From Bacteroidetes bacterium GWF2_35_48 (lineage in GTDB: Bacteria > Bacteroidota > Bacteroidia > Bacteroidales > GWF2-35-48), in assembly GCA_001769125.1 (NCBI GenBank), contig MEOG01000122.1, positions 94,815 through 158,814 on the forward strand: a stretch of DNA of 64,000 nt, in the 5' to 3' direction. A model generated the notes under the pieces. That model was not told the DNA's origin. It was given only the letters and a program-made list of their open reading frames with translations, and did no database searches. Shown here in pieces: positions 44,913 to 54,297 of this stretch (the stretch's first letter is position 1; each line of letters starts with the position of its first letter). The translations under genes were made by a program, and so were the position numbers.

Positions 44913-47393
44913 TTAATTACCCATTTCCGAAATAAACTTGATTTTCATCAGGCGAATTTCTTCTTCGGTATATTCATTTTCTCCAAGCTCCTTAAGCGCA
45001 TCTTCAATTGACCCAGATTCAGCTTTTTCCCTGAAATACTCATAAATATCATCCTGTTTATCTTCGTCAAGTACTTCTGATATATAATAGCTCAAATTCA
45101 CTTTTGTACCCGAGTTGACAATAGATTCAATTTCTTTCAGCAGATCGTTCATTTCAAGTCCTTTTGCTTCAGCAATATCATCAAGAGGTTTTCTTTTATC
45201 AATATTTTGTATAATGTATACTTTAAGACCCGATTTATTTACAACAGAACGAACAACCAAATCCTGTGGTCTTATTATTTCATTTTCGTCAACGTGTTTT
45301 TTAATTAATATAACAAATTCAGGACCGTATTTTTGAGCTTTACCGGCACCTACACCCGAAATTTTTTGAAGTTCTTCAAGGGTTATCGGATACTGTATCG
45401 CCATTTCTTCAAGGGAAGGATCCTGAAATATTACAAAAGGAGGCAGGTTGTGATGTTTCGCAATTTTTTTCCTTAAGTCTTTCAGTAAGGAAAGAAGAAC
45501 AGGATCTACAGCGCTTGTTCCACCCTGGGAAGCCATTCTATCATCATCATCGCCTTCTTCAAAATCATGATCTTTTGTTAAAGTAAAAGGAGATGGATTT
45601 TTTAAGAAGTCTTGACCTTTTTTCAATATTTTCAGCAGACCGTAATTTTCTATATCTTTCGTAATAAAGCCTGCAATGAGTGATTGGCGTATTACCGCAT
45701 TCCAAAATTTAACATCATATTCTTTTCCAATACCAAAAACATCAAGATGATTGTGTTTGTAAGTTTTAATAGCCGCATTTGATGTTCCGGTAAGAATGTT
45801 TACAACATGATCTGCTTTAAATTTCTCTTTCACAGCAGCAATAACTTCAAGCATATTGCAAATATGTTCCTCTCCTTCAAAATGTACTTTTGGTTTCAGG
45901 CAATTGTCGCAATTTCCACAATTTTCTGTAAGAAGTTCTCCAAAGTAATTAAGCAGTAAAATTCTTCTGCATACAGAAGATTCAGCGTAGGCAACAGTCT
46001 CAAGAAGTAATTGTTTCCCGATTTCCTGCTCTGCTACAGGTTTGCCCTGTAAAAATTTTTCGAGTTTCTGAATATCGTTATAACTATAAAACGTTATACA
46101 TTGTCCCTCGCCACCATCACGTCCTGCACGACCGGTTTCCTGATAATAGCCTTCAAGACTTTTGGGCATATCATAGTGAATAACAAAACGCACATCCGGC
46201 TTGTCAATTCCCATACCAAAAGCAATGGTTGCAACAATAATATCCACTTCTTCCATCAAAAATTTATCCTGATTATCTGAGCGGGTTTGAGCATCCATAC
46301 CTGCATGATAAGGCAACGCTTTTATTCCGTTTACCTGTAAAAGCTCTGCCATTTCTTCCACTTTTTTGCGGCTTAGGCAATAAACAATACCGGATTTACC
46401 TTGCTGTCCTTTTATAAATTTAATGACTTCCTTTGTTGCATCTACCTTTGGTCTTACCTCATAATAAAGATTCGGTCTGTTAAACGAAGATTTAAACACA
46501 TTTGCATCAAGCATTCCCAGATTCTTCTGAATATCATGCTGAACTTTAGGAGTGGCCGTAGCTGTTAATGCAATGATGGGAGCCCTGCCTATATCATTAA
46601 TAATAGGTCTTATTCTGCGGTATTCCGGGCGAAAATCATGTCCCCATTCAGAAATACAATGTGCTTCATCAATCGCGTAAAATGAAACTCTTACATTTCG
46701 TAAGAAAAGAACATTTTCATCTTTGGTAAGCGATTCGGGAGCGACATATAATAATTTTGTTTTTCCACTGAGAACCGTATCTTTTACATTTTGCATTTCT
46801 GCTTTTGAAAGCGAGGAATTAAGAAAATGGGCAACTCCTTCTTCCATGCTGAAACTCCTCATGGCATCCACCTGATTTTTCATCAAAGCAATAAGCGGAG
46901 ATATGATAATTGCCGTTCCTTCCATAATAAGCGCAGGCAGTTGATAACATAAAGATTTCCCTCCCCCTGTGGGCATCAGAACAAAAGTGTCTTTTCCTTC
47001 AAATACGCTTTTGATAACAGACTCCTGTAGACCTTTAAATTTGCTGAACCCAAAATGTTTTTTCAAAGGGGCAAACAGTTTATCATCTGAAAAATCAAAT
47101 TTTTCTGCCTTTTTAGAACTTTCAGTTTTAGATATAGCAACAGGTTCTGATGCTTTACCCTTTGAAGTTTTTGTCAGAGATTTACTTTTTGTTTCTGCAA
47201 TATTTTGTGAGGATACTTTTGCGTTTTTTGTTGTTACCTTTGATGTATCGGCATTGGGCAATGCTTTTTCTTCCTTTTTAGCAGAGCTTTTTACCTTTTC
47301 AACCGCATCTTTTTTTGTTTTGAAGCTTACTTTTTCATTTGCCGTGCTTTTACCAGTTGACTTCGTTTTCACGCTCTCATTCTTCTTCGTCAT
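44913..47393 (-). CDS. recQ: ATP-dependent DNA helicase RecQ with Lys/Ser-rich N-terminal extension
   Basis: The 826-residue protein starts with about 100 residues rich in Lys, Ser, Thr and Ala. Then come the RecQ core (MPTGGGKSLCYQLPAL, AIDEAHCISEWGHDFRPEYR, GRAGRDGGEGQCITFYS), the zinc-binding RQC domain with cysteines near 475-502 (NCGNCDNC), an HRDC domain (LLKDLRKKIAKHHNLPPFV) and a C-terminal helical domain. Role: 3'-5' unwinding in recombination and fork repair. The basic extension is absent from typical RecQ (about 600-730 residues). The ABC genes follow 5 bp downstream. Confidence 0.93.
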   Translation of the reverse strand: MTKKNESVKTKSTGKSTANEKVSFKTKKDAVEKVKSSAKKEEKALPNADTSKVTTKNAKVSSQNIAETKSKSLTKTSKGKASEPVAISKTESSKKAEKFDFSDDKLFAPLKKHFGFSKFKGLQESVIKSVFEGKDTFVLMPTGGGKSLCYQLPALIMEGTAIIISPLIALMKNQVDAMRSFSMEEGVAHFLNSSLSKAEMQNVKDTVLSGKTKLLYVAPESLTKDENVLFLRNVRVSFYAIDEAHCISEWGHDFRPEYRRIRPIINDIGRAPIIALTATATPKVQHDIQKNLGMLDANVFKSSFNRPNLYYEVRPKVDATKEVIKFIKGQQGKSGIVYCLSRKKVEEMAELLQVNGIKALPYHAGMDAQTRSDNQDKFLMEEVDIIVATIAFGMGIDKPDVRFVIHYDMPKSLEGYYQETGRAGRDGGEGQCITFYSYNDIQKLEKFLQGKPVAEQEIGKQLLLETVAYAESSVCRRILLLNYFGELLTENCGNCDNCLKPKVHFEGEEHICNMLEVIAAVKEKFKADHVVNILTGTSNAAIKTYKHNHLDVFGIGKEYDVKFWNAVIRQSLIAGFITKDIENYGLLKILKKGQDFLKNPSPFTLTKDHDFEEGDDDDRMASQGGTSAVDPVLLSLLKDLRKKIAKHHNLPPFVIFQDPSLEEMAIQYPITLEELQKISGVGAGKAQKYGPEFVILIKKHVDENEIIRPQDLVVRSVVNKSGLKVYIIQNIDKRKPLDDIAEAKGLEMNDLLKEIESIVNSGTKVNLSYYISEVLDEDKQDDIYEYFREKAESGSIEDALKELGENEYTEEEIRLMKIKFISEMGN

Positions 47394-47681
47394 AAAAAAA
47401 ATAAATATTTAAATTTTTATATATAATTCTGTTTTAAACAATACGTTGCCTGTCTTTTTTCAATTCTTTTATTTTGTCTGAACAGTCAAAGTACATTTCT
47501 TTTTCAAACTTTAACATATTTAATGAAAATTGCAAATTTTTTCGTAAAATAATTTAAGATATTAACTCTTTGTCAATAACTTTATTTTTTACAAAAGCTT
47601 GCGAGTATAAATAAAAATAATCAAACACAACCACATTTTAAACAAATTATTATATTTACAAATTGTTAAATATTGTGAAAC

Positions 47682-48536
47682 ATGCGTATTTTTATTAACT
47701 TGCTGTTATCAATTCTGCTGCTTACCATGTCGGTGTATGTCAGGGCAGGAGGAGAAAACACAAATCCCTTTGGTGCCCGTTCTGCCGGGATGGGAAATGC
47801 ATCGGTTATGCTTTCTGATATCTGGTCTGTTAATTCAAATCAGGCAGGACTTGCGGGCTTAAAAGGTATGACTTGTGGATTTCATTATGAAAACCGGTTT
47901 TTTGTTCCCGAATTATCTCTCAGGGCAGGCGCATTTGCGCTACCCACAAAATCGGGGACTTTTGCTTTAAGTTTCAGTAATTTCGGGTACAGTAATTACT
48001 ATGAAAGCAAAGCCGGGCTAGCTTATGCTAAAAATTTATGGGATTTCTTATCTGTAGGAATTCAGTTTGACTACCTGAATACTTATTTTTCTGAATATTA
48101 CGGAAACAAAGGCACTGTTGCTGTTGAGATGGGAATACGCTATGTTTACAAAGATAATATGTATATCGGCGCCCATGTTTTCAACCCAACCCGTTCAAAA
48201 ATTGCTGCATATAATGATGAACGCGTTCCTACCATTATGAAACTCGGGGTAGGTTACAATTTTTCCAGAAAAGTATTAGTTGTTGCAGAAGTTGAAAAAG
48301 ATCTTATTTATAAACCTGCTTTCAAAGCGGGTATTGAGTATAATTTTATGGAGAATTTTTTCCTAAGAACCGGAGTAATTTCAAACCCGGGAAATATTTC
48401 TTTCGGAATTGGTTATGAGTACAAAGGATTGAAAGCGGATATTGCTTTTATTACGCACCAAACACTGGGCTTGTCCCCCCATGTTTCTTTATTGTGGACA
48501 TTTAATACAGAAGACAAAAAAGAGTCCCTGCTTTAA
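47682..48536 (+). CDS. PorV/PorQ-like outer-membrane beta-barrel protein
   Basis: The 284-residue protein has a signal peptide (FINLLLSILLLTMSVYVRA). The start of the mature protein, PFGARSAGMGNASVML, is typical of PorV/PorQ and FadL-like barrels, and alternating strands continue to the end (SFGIGYEYKGLKADIAF). PorV shuttles T9SS cargo at the outer membrane; PorQ-type relatives have related roles, but this copy cannot be assigned to one. It is followed 2 bp downstream by the HHH protein gene, so both are probably co-expressed. Confidence 0.72.
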   Translation: MRIFINLLLSILLLTMSVYVRAGGENTNPFGARSAGMGNASVMLSDIWSVNSNQAGLAGLKGMTCGFHYENRFFVPELSLRAGAFALPTKSGTFALSFSNFGYSNYYESKAGLAYAKNLWDFLSVGIQFDYLNTYFSEYYGNKGTVAVEMGIRYVYKDNMYIGAHVFNPTRSKIAAYNDERVPTIMKLGVGYNFSRKVLVVAEVEKDLIYKPAFKAGIEYNFMENFFLRTGVISNPGNISFGIGYEYKGLKADIAFITHQTLGLSPHVSLLWTFNTEDKKESLL

Positions 48537-48538
48537 CA

Positions 48539-50686
48539 ATGAACTTCAGACATTCATACATATATATACTTACAGTTCTGATTTTTCTTTTCAGCATTCC
48601 TGTTTATGCGCAGGTTGAGGAAACGGAAGAAATTCCTGCCGTAGAAGAAATTCTTGAACAAATAAGTACAAGTCAGGAAAGCAGTGAAATTGACTTTACT
48701 TCGCTGACGGAAGATCTTTATGCATTAGCCGCAAATCCTCTGAACCTTAATGATGCTACAGAGGAAGAGCTCTCAAAACTGCAATTTCTAACGGAATTCG
48801 AGATTAAAAGTATTCTTTTTTATCTGAAAAAGTTTGGTCCGATGCATACCCTTTATGAATTACAAATGGTGTATGGTCTTTCAGGCGATAAAATTCAGAT
48901 GATGCGTCCATTTGTTACAGTTGCGCCGAAAGCTGCTTCTGGGCAATTTCCTTTTCACAAAGCATTTACTTCCGGTCAACACCAGTTTTTTGCAAGGGTT
49001 AAACAGGTTGTTGAAGAACAAAAAGGATTTTCACCGATTTCTGATTCTGACTATGCGGCAAACCCCAACCAGCGCTACCTTGGCAGTCCTCAAAGAATAT
49101 ATTCTAAATATAAATACAAATACAGAAATAAAATTTATTGGGGTATTACTATGGAGAAAGACCCCGGCGAAGAATTTTTCAGAGGAACTCAAAAAAATGG
49201 ATTCGATTATTACAGTGCGCATTTACAAATTAATGATCTTAAATTGTATAAAGATTGGCTTGCAGTAAAAACGCTATGTCTTGGTGATTATGAATTGCAA
49301 TTCGGACAGGGTCTTGTCATGTGGTCGGGTCTTTCTTATGGGAAGTCGCCAAATGCAATGAATATAAGTAAAAAAGGTTCTGGATTGAAACGTTACTCAT
49401 CTACGAATGAAAATCTTTTTATGCGTGGTGCCGCATCAACAGTTCGTTTTAAGGATTTCGATATTACAGGATTCTGGTCTAAGAAAAAAATAGACGCGAA
49501 TATTTCTTTTGTTGACAGTACAGATGGTGAAGCCACTGAAATTTCTTCACTTCAAATTACAGGCTTGCACACGATTCCAAATGAAATGGACGACAAACAT
49601 GTTGTTGGTGAAAATGTTTTTGGAGGAAATGTTGTTTATAATAACGATAATTTCAAGCTGGGCACAAGTTTTATTCACTATGCTTTCAGTGCTCCCCTTT
49701 TAACCCGTTCTGCTCCCTATAATCTTTTTTATTTTAACGGAACATCTAATTCTAATTTTGGTGTAAATTATCAGTTTGTATTCAAAGATATGCACTTTTT
49801 CGGAGAAGCTGCAATGAGCGAAAACGGAGCAATGGCACTGCTTAATGGCATGTACACGAAAATGGGTTCTCAGGTTGCATTGGGAATACTGCACCGGAAA
49901 TACGATCGCGATTATCAGGCATATTATGCAAGCGGGTTTTCTGAAAATGGCTCCGTGCAAAATGAAGAGGGTTTATACATCGGGGCAGAAGTGTATCCTC
50001 TTAAAAAAATTAAACTTTCAGGTTATTTTGATACCTACAAATTCCCATGGCTTAAATACACTATTGGTGCGCCCTCAAGCGGTATTGATTATTTTACGCA
50101 GATTGATTATTTCCATTCCGGAAATATTTCTATGAATCTGAGATACAAAAACGAATCAAAACCTGAGAACATCAGCGGACAAACACAGGATGTAAAGCAG
50201 GTTGAAATAATTGAAACCACAAAAATTCGTTATCAGCTTAATTGTAAACTGCCTCATAATTTTAAACTAAAAAGCCGTGTGGATTTTATAGAATATAATA
50301 AAGAAACAAGTACTCCTCAATATGGTTACTGCATTGCGCAGGATGTATCTTACACGTTTAAAAAAATTCCACTTTCTGCTTCTTTTAGGTATGCAATTTT
50401 TGATACCGATTCCTACGATACGCGCATCTACACCTATGAAACAGATGTATTGTACGCTTTTTCTGTTCCCGCTCTATATGACAAAGGGACACGCACGTAT
50501 CTGACACTAAAATATAATGCATTTAAAGGGCTTGATTTCTGGTTCAGAATTGCGCAAACTTATTATGCGAACAAGTCTGCTAATGGTTCAGGTCTTACGG
50601 AAATTAACGGAAAAACAAAAACAGAAGTTACATTTCAGGTAAGATATACTGTTAATACGGGGTATAAGGCTGCTCCGAAGATATAA
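48539..50686 (+). CDS. Outer-membrane protein with helix-hairpin-helix domain and beta barrel
   Basis: The 715-residue protein has the signal peptide YIYILTVLIFLFSIPVYAQ. A helix-hairpin-helix (ComEA-like) pair covers about 66-130 (NPLNLNDATEEELSKLQFL, YELQMVYGLSGDKIQMM). About 550 residues of beta-barrel-like sequence with alternating aromatics follow, ending VTFQVRYTVNTG. A DNA-binding-type HHH in an outer-membrane protein suggests contact with DNA or a protein at the periplasmic face; that is inference. Related proteins occur widely in Bacteroidota without a settled role. It starts 2 bp after the PorV-like gene. Confidence 0.75.
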   Translation: MNFRHSYIYILTVLIFLFSIPVYAQVEETEEIPAVEEILEQISTSQESSEIDFTSLTEDLYALAANPLNLNDATEEELSKLQFLTEFEIKSILFYLKKFGPMHTLYELQMVYGLSGDKIQMMRPFVTVAPKAASGQFPFHKAFTSGQHQFFARVKQVVEEQKGFSPISDSDYAANPNQRYLGSPQRIYSKYKYKYRNKIYWGITMEKDPGEEFFRGTQKNGFDYYSAHLQINDLKLYKDWLAVKTLCLGDYELQFGQGLVMWSGLSYGKSPNAMNISKKGSGLKRYSSTNENLFMRGAASTVRFKDFDITGFWSKKKIDANISFVDSTDGEATEISSLQITGLHTIPNEMDDKHVVGENVFGGNVVYNNDNFKLGTSFIHYAFSAPLLTRSAPYNLFYFNGTSNSNFGVNYQFVFKDMHFFGEAAMSENGAMALLNGMYTKMGSQVALGILHRKYDRDYQAYYASGFSENGSVQNEEGLYIGAEVYPLKKIKLSGYFDTYKFPWLKYTIGAPSSGIDYFTQIDYFHSGNISMNLRYKNESKPENISGQTQDVKQVEIIETTKIRYQLNCKLPHNFKLKSRVDFIEYNKETSTPQYGYCIAQDVSYTFKKIPLSASFRYAIFDTDSYDTRIYTYETDVLYAFSVPALYDKGTRTYLTLKYNAFKGLDFWFRIAQTYYANKSANGSGLTEINGKTKTEVTFQVRYTVNTGYKAAPKI

Positions 50687-50714
50687 GAATTACGGATACA
50701 GAAGCAGAGTTTTT

Positions 50715-50782
50715 TCCGCTGATTGAGCGAAGCCGAAGTCAGCGGATGAATCTATTCCGCTGTCTGAGCGAAGCCGAAGACA
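50715..50782. repeat. Two constant-core hairpins (copies 5 and 6) between convergent genes
   Basis: Copy 5: TCCGCTGA (50715-50722) and TCAGCGGA (50739-50746) around TTGAGCGAAGCCGAAG. Copy 6: TGTCT (50761-50765) and AGACA (50778-50782) around GAGCGAAGCCGA. They may stop transcription from both sides. Confidence 0.75.
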
Positions 50783-50786
50783 CTGT

Positions 50787-51518
50787 CTATCTCTTATAAT
50801 TCCGAAACCAGCTTTTTACTTTCATTTTAATAACACCCCAAACGGCTTCATTAAAAATTCCACCACTCATTTTAGAAGAGCCAAGCTTGCGTTCTGTGAA
50901 TATAATAGGAACTTCAATAATTTTAAATCCAAACTTCCAGGTAGTGAATTTCATTTCAATCTGGAAAGCATAGCCTTTAAGTTTTATCGCATTAATATTT
51001 ATTGTTTCAAGAACTTTCCTCGTATAACATTTGAATCCTGCGGTCGTATCACGTACAGGCATTCCTGTAACGATCCTCACATAAGCAGAAGCATAATACG
51101 ACATGATTACTCTTCCTATGGGCCAGTTCACAACATTTACCCCTGTTATATAGCGGGAGCCTATGGCAAGGTCGCCCCCATCTTTCGCGCAGGCATTATA
51201 TAAATGGACAAGATCGTCGGGATTATGCGAAAAATCACAATCCATCTCGAAAATATAATTGTAATGTCGTTCCAATGCCCATTTGAACCCTGCAATATAA
51301 GCTGTACCAAGACCAAGTTTGCCTGCTCTTTCCATCAGATGAAGCTTTCCGGTGTAGGTTGCCTGCAATCTTTTTACAATTTCACGTGTGCCATCCGGAG
51401 AATTATCATCAATAATCAGAAGTTCAAAATCCACAGGTAATGAAAACACCTTATGGATCATCGCTTCGATATTATCCTTTTCATTATAGGTTGGTATGAT
51501 TACAAGGTTTTCAGTCAC
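50787..51518 (-). CDS. Polyprenol-phosphate mannosyltransferase (DPM1-like GT2)
   Basis: The 243-residue protein contains LVIIPTYNEKDNIEAMIHKV, LLIIDDNSPDGT, FEMDCDFSHNP (the DxD-type site) and MPVRDTTAGFKCY, the set seen in dolichyl/polyprenyl-phosphate mannose synthases. Family role: moving a sugar from a nucleotide sugar to a polyprenyl phosphate at the inner membrane. There is no hydrophobic C-terminal anchor, so it is the soluble short form. Confidence 0.88.
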   Translation of the reverse strand: MTENLVIIPTYNEKDNIEAMIHKVFSLPVDFELLIIDDNSPDGTREIVKRLQATYTGKLHLMERAGKLGLGTAYIAGFKWALERHYNYIFEMDCDFSHNPDDLVHLYNACAKDGGDLAIGSRYITGVNVVNWPIGRVIMSYYASAYVRIVTGMPVRDTTAGFKCYTRKVLETININAIKLKGYAFQIEMKFTTWKFGFKIIEVPIIFTERKLGSSKMSGGIFNEAVWGVIKMKVKSWFRNYKR

Positions 51519-51601
51519 AAAAACAAAATCTTTTTTCAGCGAATATATAAATTATTTTATAAAAAATTATTCAAGAGATATTTTTTATACATTTTAAACG
51601 C

Positions 51602-51628
51602 TTGAATTAAAGTAAAATTATAATTTTG
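51602..51628 (+). promoter_or_regulatory. Probable promoter of asnS
   Basis: TTG (51602-51604), a 16-bp spacer (short) and TAATTTTG (51621-51628); the ATG is at 51659. Confidence 0.5.
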
Positions 51629-51658
51629 TCCAGCTTTATCAACATTAAAAATACATTT

Positions 51659-53050
51659 ATGGAGCGCATAAAAATAAAAGATCTTCTGGAGAATAAAATT
51701 GAACCCGGAAAAGAAGTAGTGGTTATGGGTTGGGTTCGCACCCGCCGGGGCAATAAGAATGTCAGCTTTATAGCTTTGAATGATGGCTCTACTATTAATA
51801 CTATTCAGATTGTTGCAGATGTCCCATTATTCGGAGAAGAAGCATTGAAGCCTGTTACGACTGGTTCATGTATTTCTGTCAGCGGCATTCTTGTTGCGTC
51901 ACAAGGTCAGGGGCAAAGCGTAGAAATTCAGGCAAAAAAGCTTGAAATATTCGGTACTGCTGATGTTGATACGTATCCCTTACAGAAGAAAGGACACACG
52001 CTTGAATTCTTGAGGGAAATAGCACATCTTCGTCCGCGTACAAATACATTTGGCGCTGTACTGCGTCTGCGGCATGCTTTAGCTTTTTCTATTCATAAAT
52101 ACTTTAATGAAAAAGGCTTTTTTTATCTGCATACGCCTATTATTACTGGCTCAGATTGCGAAGGAGCAGGCGCTATGTTTCATGTAACCACTTTTGATTT
52201 GAATAACATTCCAAAAAAAGAAGACGGCTCTATAAATTACATGGAAGATTTTTTTGGAAAAGAAACAAACCTTACGGTTTCCGGTCAGCTTGAAGGAGAG
52301 CTGGCAGCCCTTGCATTGTCTGAAATCTATACTTTTGGTCCTACCTTCCGCGCTGAAAATTCCAATACACCCAGACATCTTGCCGAATTCTGGATGATAG
52401 AGCCTGAAATGGCTTTTTATGATATTCACGACAACATGAATCTTTCAGAGGAATTCTTAAAATATATCATCCGTTATGCGCTTGAAAATTGCAAGGACGA
52501 CCTTGATTTCCTCAATAAAATGTATGATAATGAACTTGTCGAACGATTAAAATTTGTAGTAGAAAACGAATTTGTGCGCCTTGATTATACCGAAGGAATA
52601 GATATTCTGCTGAAATCGGGCAAAACATTTGAATTTCCTATTCAATGGGGAAGCGACCTACAGGCAGAACACGAAAGATATCTGGTAGAGCAGCATTTCA
52701 AAAAACCTGTGATTCTTACCAATTATCCAAGAGAAATCAAGGCTTTTTATATGAAACAGAATGACGATGGAAAGACTGTTCGCGCAATGGATGTTCTGTT
52801 CCCGAAAATCGGCGAAATTATCGGGGGCTCGCAACGTGAAGAAAATCTCGAAAAATTAAAATCCCGCATTGCTGAAATGTGCATTCCCGAAAAAGACATC
52901 TGGTGGTATCTTGACACGCGCAAATTCGGTACAGCACCACACAGTGGCTTTGGACTTGGCTTTGAACGATTGGTTCTTTTTGTTACAGGTATGGCAAATA
53001 TCCGCGATGTGATACCTTTCCCAAGAACTCCTAAAAATGCAGAGTTCTAA
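51659..53050 (+). CDS. asnS: Asparaginyl-tRNA synthetase
   Basis: The protein has 463 residues from ATG 51659; an earlier TTG at 51626 overlaps the promoter. The OB-fold anticodon domain is at about 15-105 ([20 protein letters not shown]). The class II core has [20 protein letters not shown] (motif 2) and [20 protein letters not shown] (motif 3), in the form specific for AsnRS. Role: charging tRNA-Asn. The upstream neighbour is divergent. Confidence 0.95.
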   Translation: MERIKIKDLLENKIEPGKEVVVMGWVRTRRGNKNVSFIALNDGSTINTIQIVADVPLFGEEALKPVTTGSCISVSGILVASQGQGQSVEIQAKKLEIFGTADVDTYPLQKKGHTLEFLREIAHLRPRTNTFGAVLRLRHALAFSIHKYFNEKGFFYLHTPIITGSDCEGAGAMFHVTTFDLNNIPKKEDGSINYMEDFFGKETNLTVSGQLEGELAALALSEIYTFGPTFRAENSNTPRHLAEFWMIEPEMAFYDIHDNMNLSEEFLKYIIRYALENCKDDLDFLNKMYDNELVERLKFVVENEFVRLDYTEGIDILLKSGKTFEFPIQWGSDLQAEHERYLVEQHFKKPVILTNYPREIKAFYMKQNDDGKTVRAMDVLFPKIGEIIGGSQREENLEKLKSRIAEMCIPEKDIWWYLDTRKFGTAPHSGFGLGFERLVLFVTGMANIRDVIPFPRTPKNAEF

Positions 53051-53210
53051 AACCTGAAAAGGCAATCTATCTTATGAAATAATTAACTTTATTATTGTTG
53101 AGCATCTTGCTTTCTGGCTTGAATATGCTTGCTATCGTTATGGTTGGTTATCACGAATCTCATTTTTTCAATATATTTTGGTTATTCGACAAAATTAATT
53201 AATGTTTAAA

Positions 53211-53460
53211 TAGGGTCTGCTGAAAAAGTCTGTCGTATGCCAGATTCGAGGCGACAAGACGAAGATGTATAATAATACTTCGAGTCGCAGGCAACAAAGA
53301 AGATGGTATGCGACAGACTAACAAAACAAAAATATAAAATTATCAAAAGAAGGTGCAAGGATTTTTAATGAATCATTTATTTTATCTTGCACTTGTTATA
53401 AGAATAACATATTCTAATCATTTAATATCAAATACGTTTTGTGATTTTCAGCAGACCCTA
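53211..53460. mobile_element. 250-bp MITE-like element with 16-bp perfect terminal inverted repeats
   Basis: TAGGGTCTGCTGAAAA (53211-53226) and TTTTCAGCAGACCCTA (53445-53460) are perfect inverted repeats. TAAATA occurs at both outer edges (53207-53212 and 53460-53465), which could be a target duplication. Inside, AGTCTGTCGTATGCCA (53227-53242) pairs with TGGTATGCGACAGACT (53304-53319) with two mismatches. AAGGTGCAAG and CTTGCACTT form another pair. No transposase is present. Confidence 0.8.
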
Positions 53461-53462
53461 AA

Positions 53463-53559
53463 TACCCGGCTAATTATGCAATGGGAACACCCTCGAGATT
53501 TATACCCGGCAGGTGCGCTGAAACCCCGAGGGTATTTTACGTTTGAAAATAGCCGGGCA
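53463..53559. repeat. Nested palindromic element
   Basis: TACCCGGCTA (53463-53472) pairs with TAGCCGGGCA (53550-53559), and ACCCTCG (near 53489) pairs with CGAGGGT (53527-53533) inside it. It lies directly after the MITE-like element and before the end of the CitE-like gene. Confidence 0.65.
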
Positions 53560-53581
53560 TACTTGTCTTAAATATAGTTAA

Positions 53582-54241
53582 TTATTTATTATCCACTAAA
53601 AATGTCGAATAATCATTTAATTTTTGATAAGGAGAGTTAAGAAACAAAATTTTTTTGGTGGATATTATTAATACAATTTGTGATATCCATTCCCAATACT
53701 CTTTATTATCTTGATGAACAAAAGGAAAATTATGACATGATAAATTTAAATCACAATGCCCAAAAGCAATCTTATAGACATTTGATATCCTCTTATCAAT
53801 AATTTCATTTAGATTTTTTAAACCTGTTACTGTTTCAATTACCGGAATAATTTCAAAATATTTGATTTGTTTTTCATTAAGTAATTTCTTAAGATTTTCT
53901 ATGTCTTCTCGAGTTTCAGTTTTGGGCAATAATATTGATTTGATTTTGGTATGTTTTGATAAATTCAAAATACAATTTATATCATTTCTTTGCTCTATAG
54001 AATCATTAGGATTTATCCTTATTCCAATTGCAAAGTCTGATATAAATTTGTGATTATTCTCTATTATTGTTTCACTTAATTTTCGATATTTTGTTTTCAG
54101 GCTTGGGGTATTTATTGGATTTAAAATATCTTGAATACTGTCCTCAAAGTCAAAGCAAAAAGTTATGGAATTATTTCTAAATTCAATTAATTTATTGAAA
54201 ATGGTATCTGAATTATATTTTAGAAAATGATATATTTCCAT
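53582..54241 (-). CDS. HpcH/HpaI aldolase / CitE-like protein, short and A+T-rich
   Basis: The 219-residue protein shows the CitE/HpcH barrel motifs in order: FCFDFEDSI, IRINPND, ILLPKTETREDI, EIIPVIETVTGL and AFGHCDLNLS. Family enzymes cleave or form C-C bonds of CoA thioesters or keto acids with a metal ion. It is 60-80 residues shorter than typical CitE (about 290), starting close to the barrel and ending soon after LFLNSPYQKL. Its base composition is visibly more A+T-rich than neighbours, and it sits between repeat elements, suggesting transfer. No partner gene is adjacent. Confidence 0.72.
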   Translation of the reverse strand: MEIYHFLKYNSDTIFNKLIEFRNNSITFCFDFEDSIQDILNPINTPSLKTKYRKLSETIIENNHKFISDFAIGIRINPNDSIEQRNDINCILNLSKHTKIKSILLPKTETREDIENLKKLLNEKQIKYFEIIPVIETVTGLKNLNEIIDKRISNVYKIAFGHCDLNLSCHNFPFVHQDNKEYWEWISQIVLIISTKKILFLNSPYQKLNDYSTFLVDNK

Positions 54242-54297
54242 GTTTTCGCTCTGTTTTCGCTCTGTTTGTTGTGTCTATCTTTTAAACCACCAAACCC

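Larger units (their letters stand above)
53051..53581. other. Intergenic region holding a MITE-like element and a nested palindrome
   Basis: Most of this 531-bp gap is made of the elements at 53211-53460 and 53463-53559. The first 160 bp (53051-53210) show no ORF or clear structure. A 72-codon frame at 53353-53571 crosses the element's end and is not credible as a gene. Confidence 0.6.

Noticed and set aside
53353-53571. 72-codon ORF after asnS
   Set aside because: It crosses the right end of a MITE-like element and a nested palindrome; its codons are explained by those repeats.
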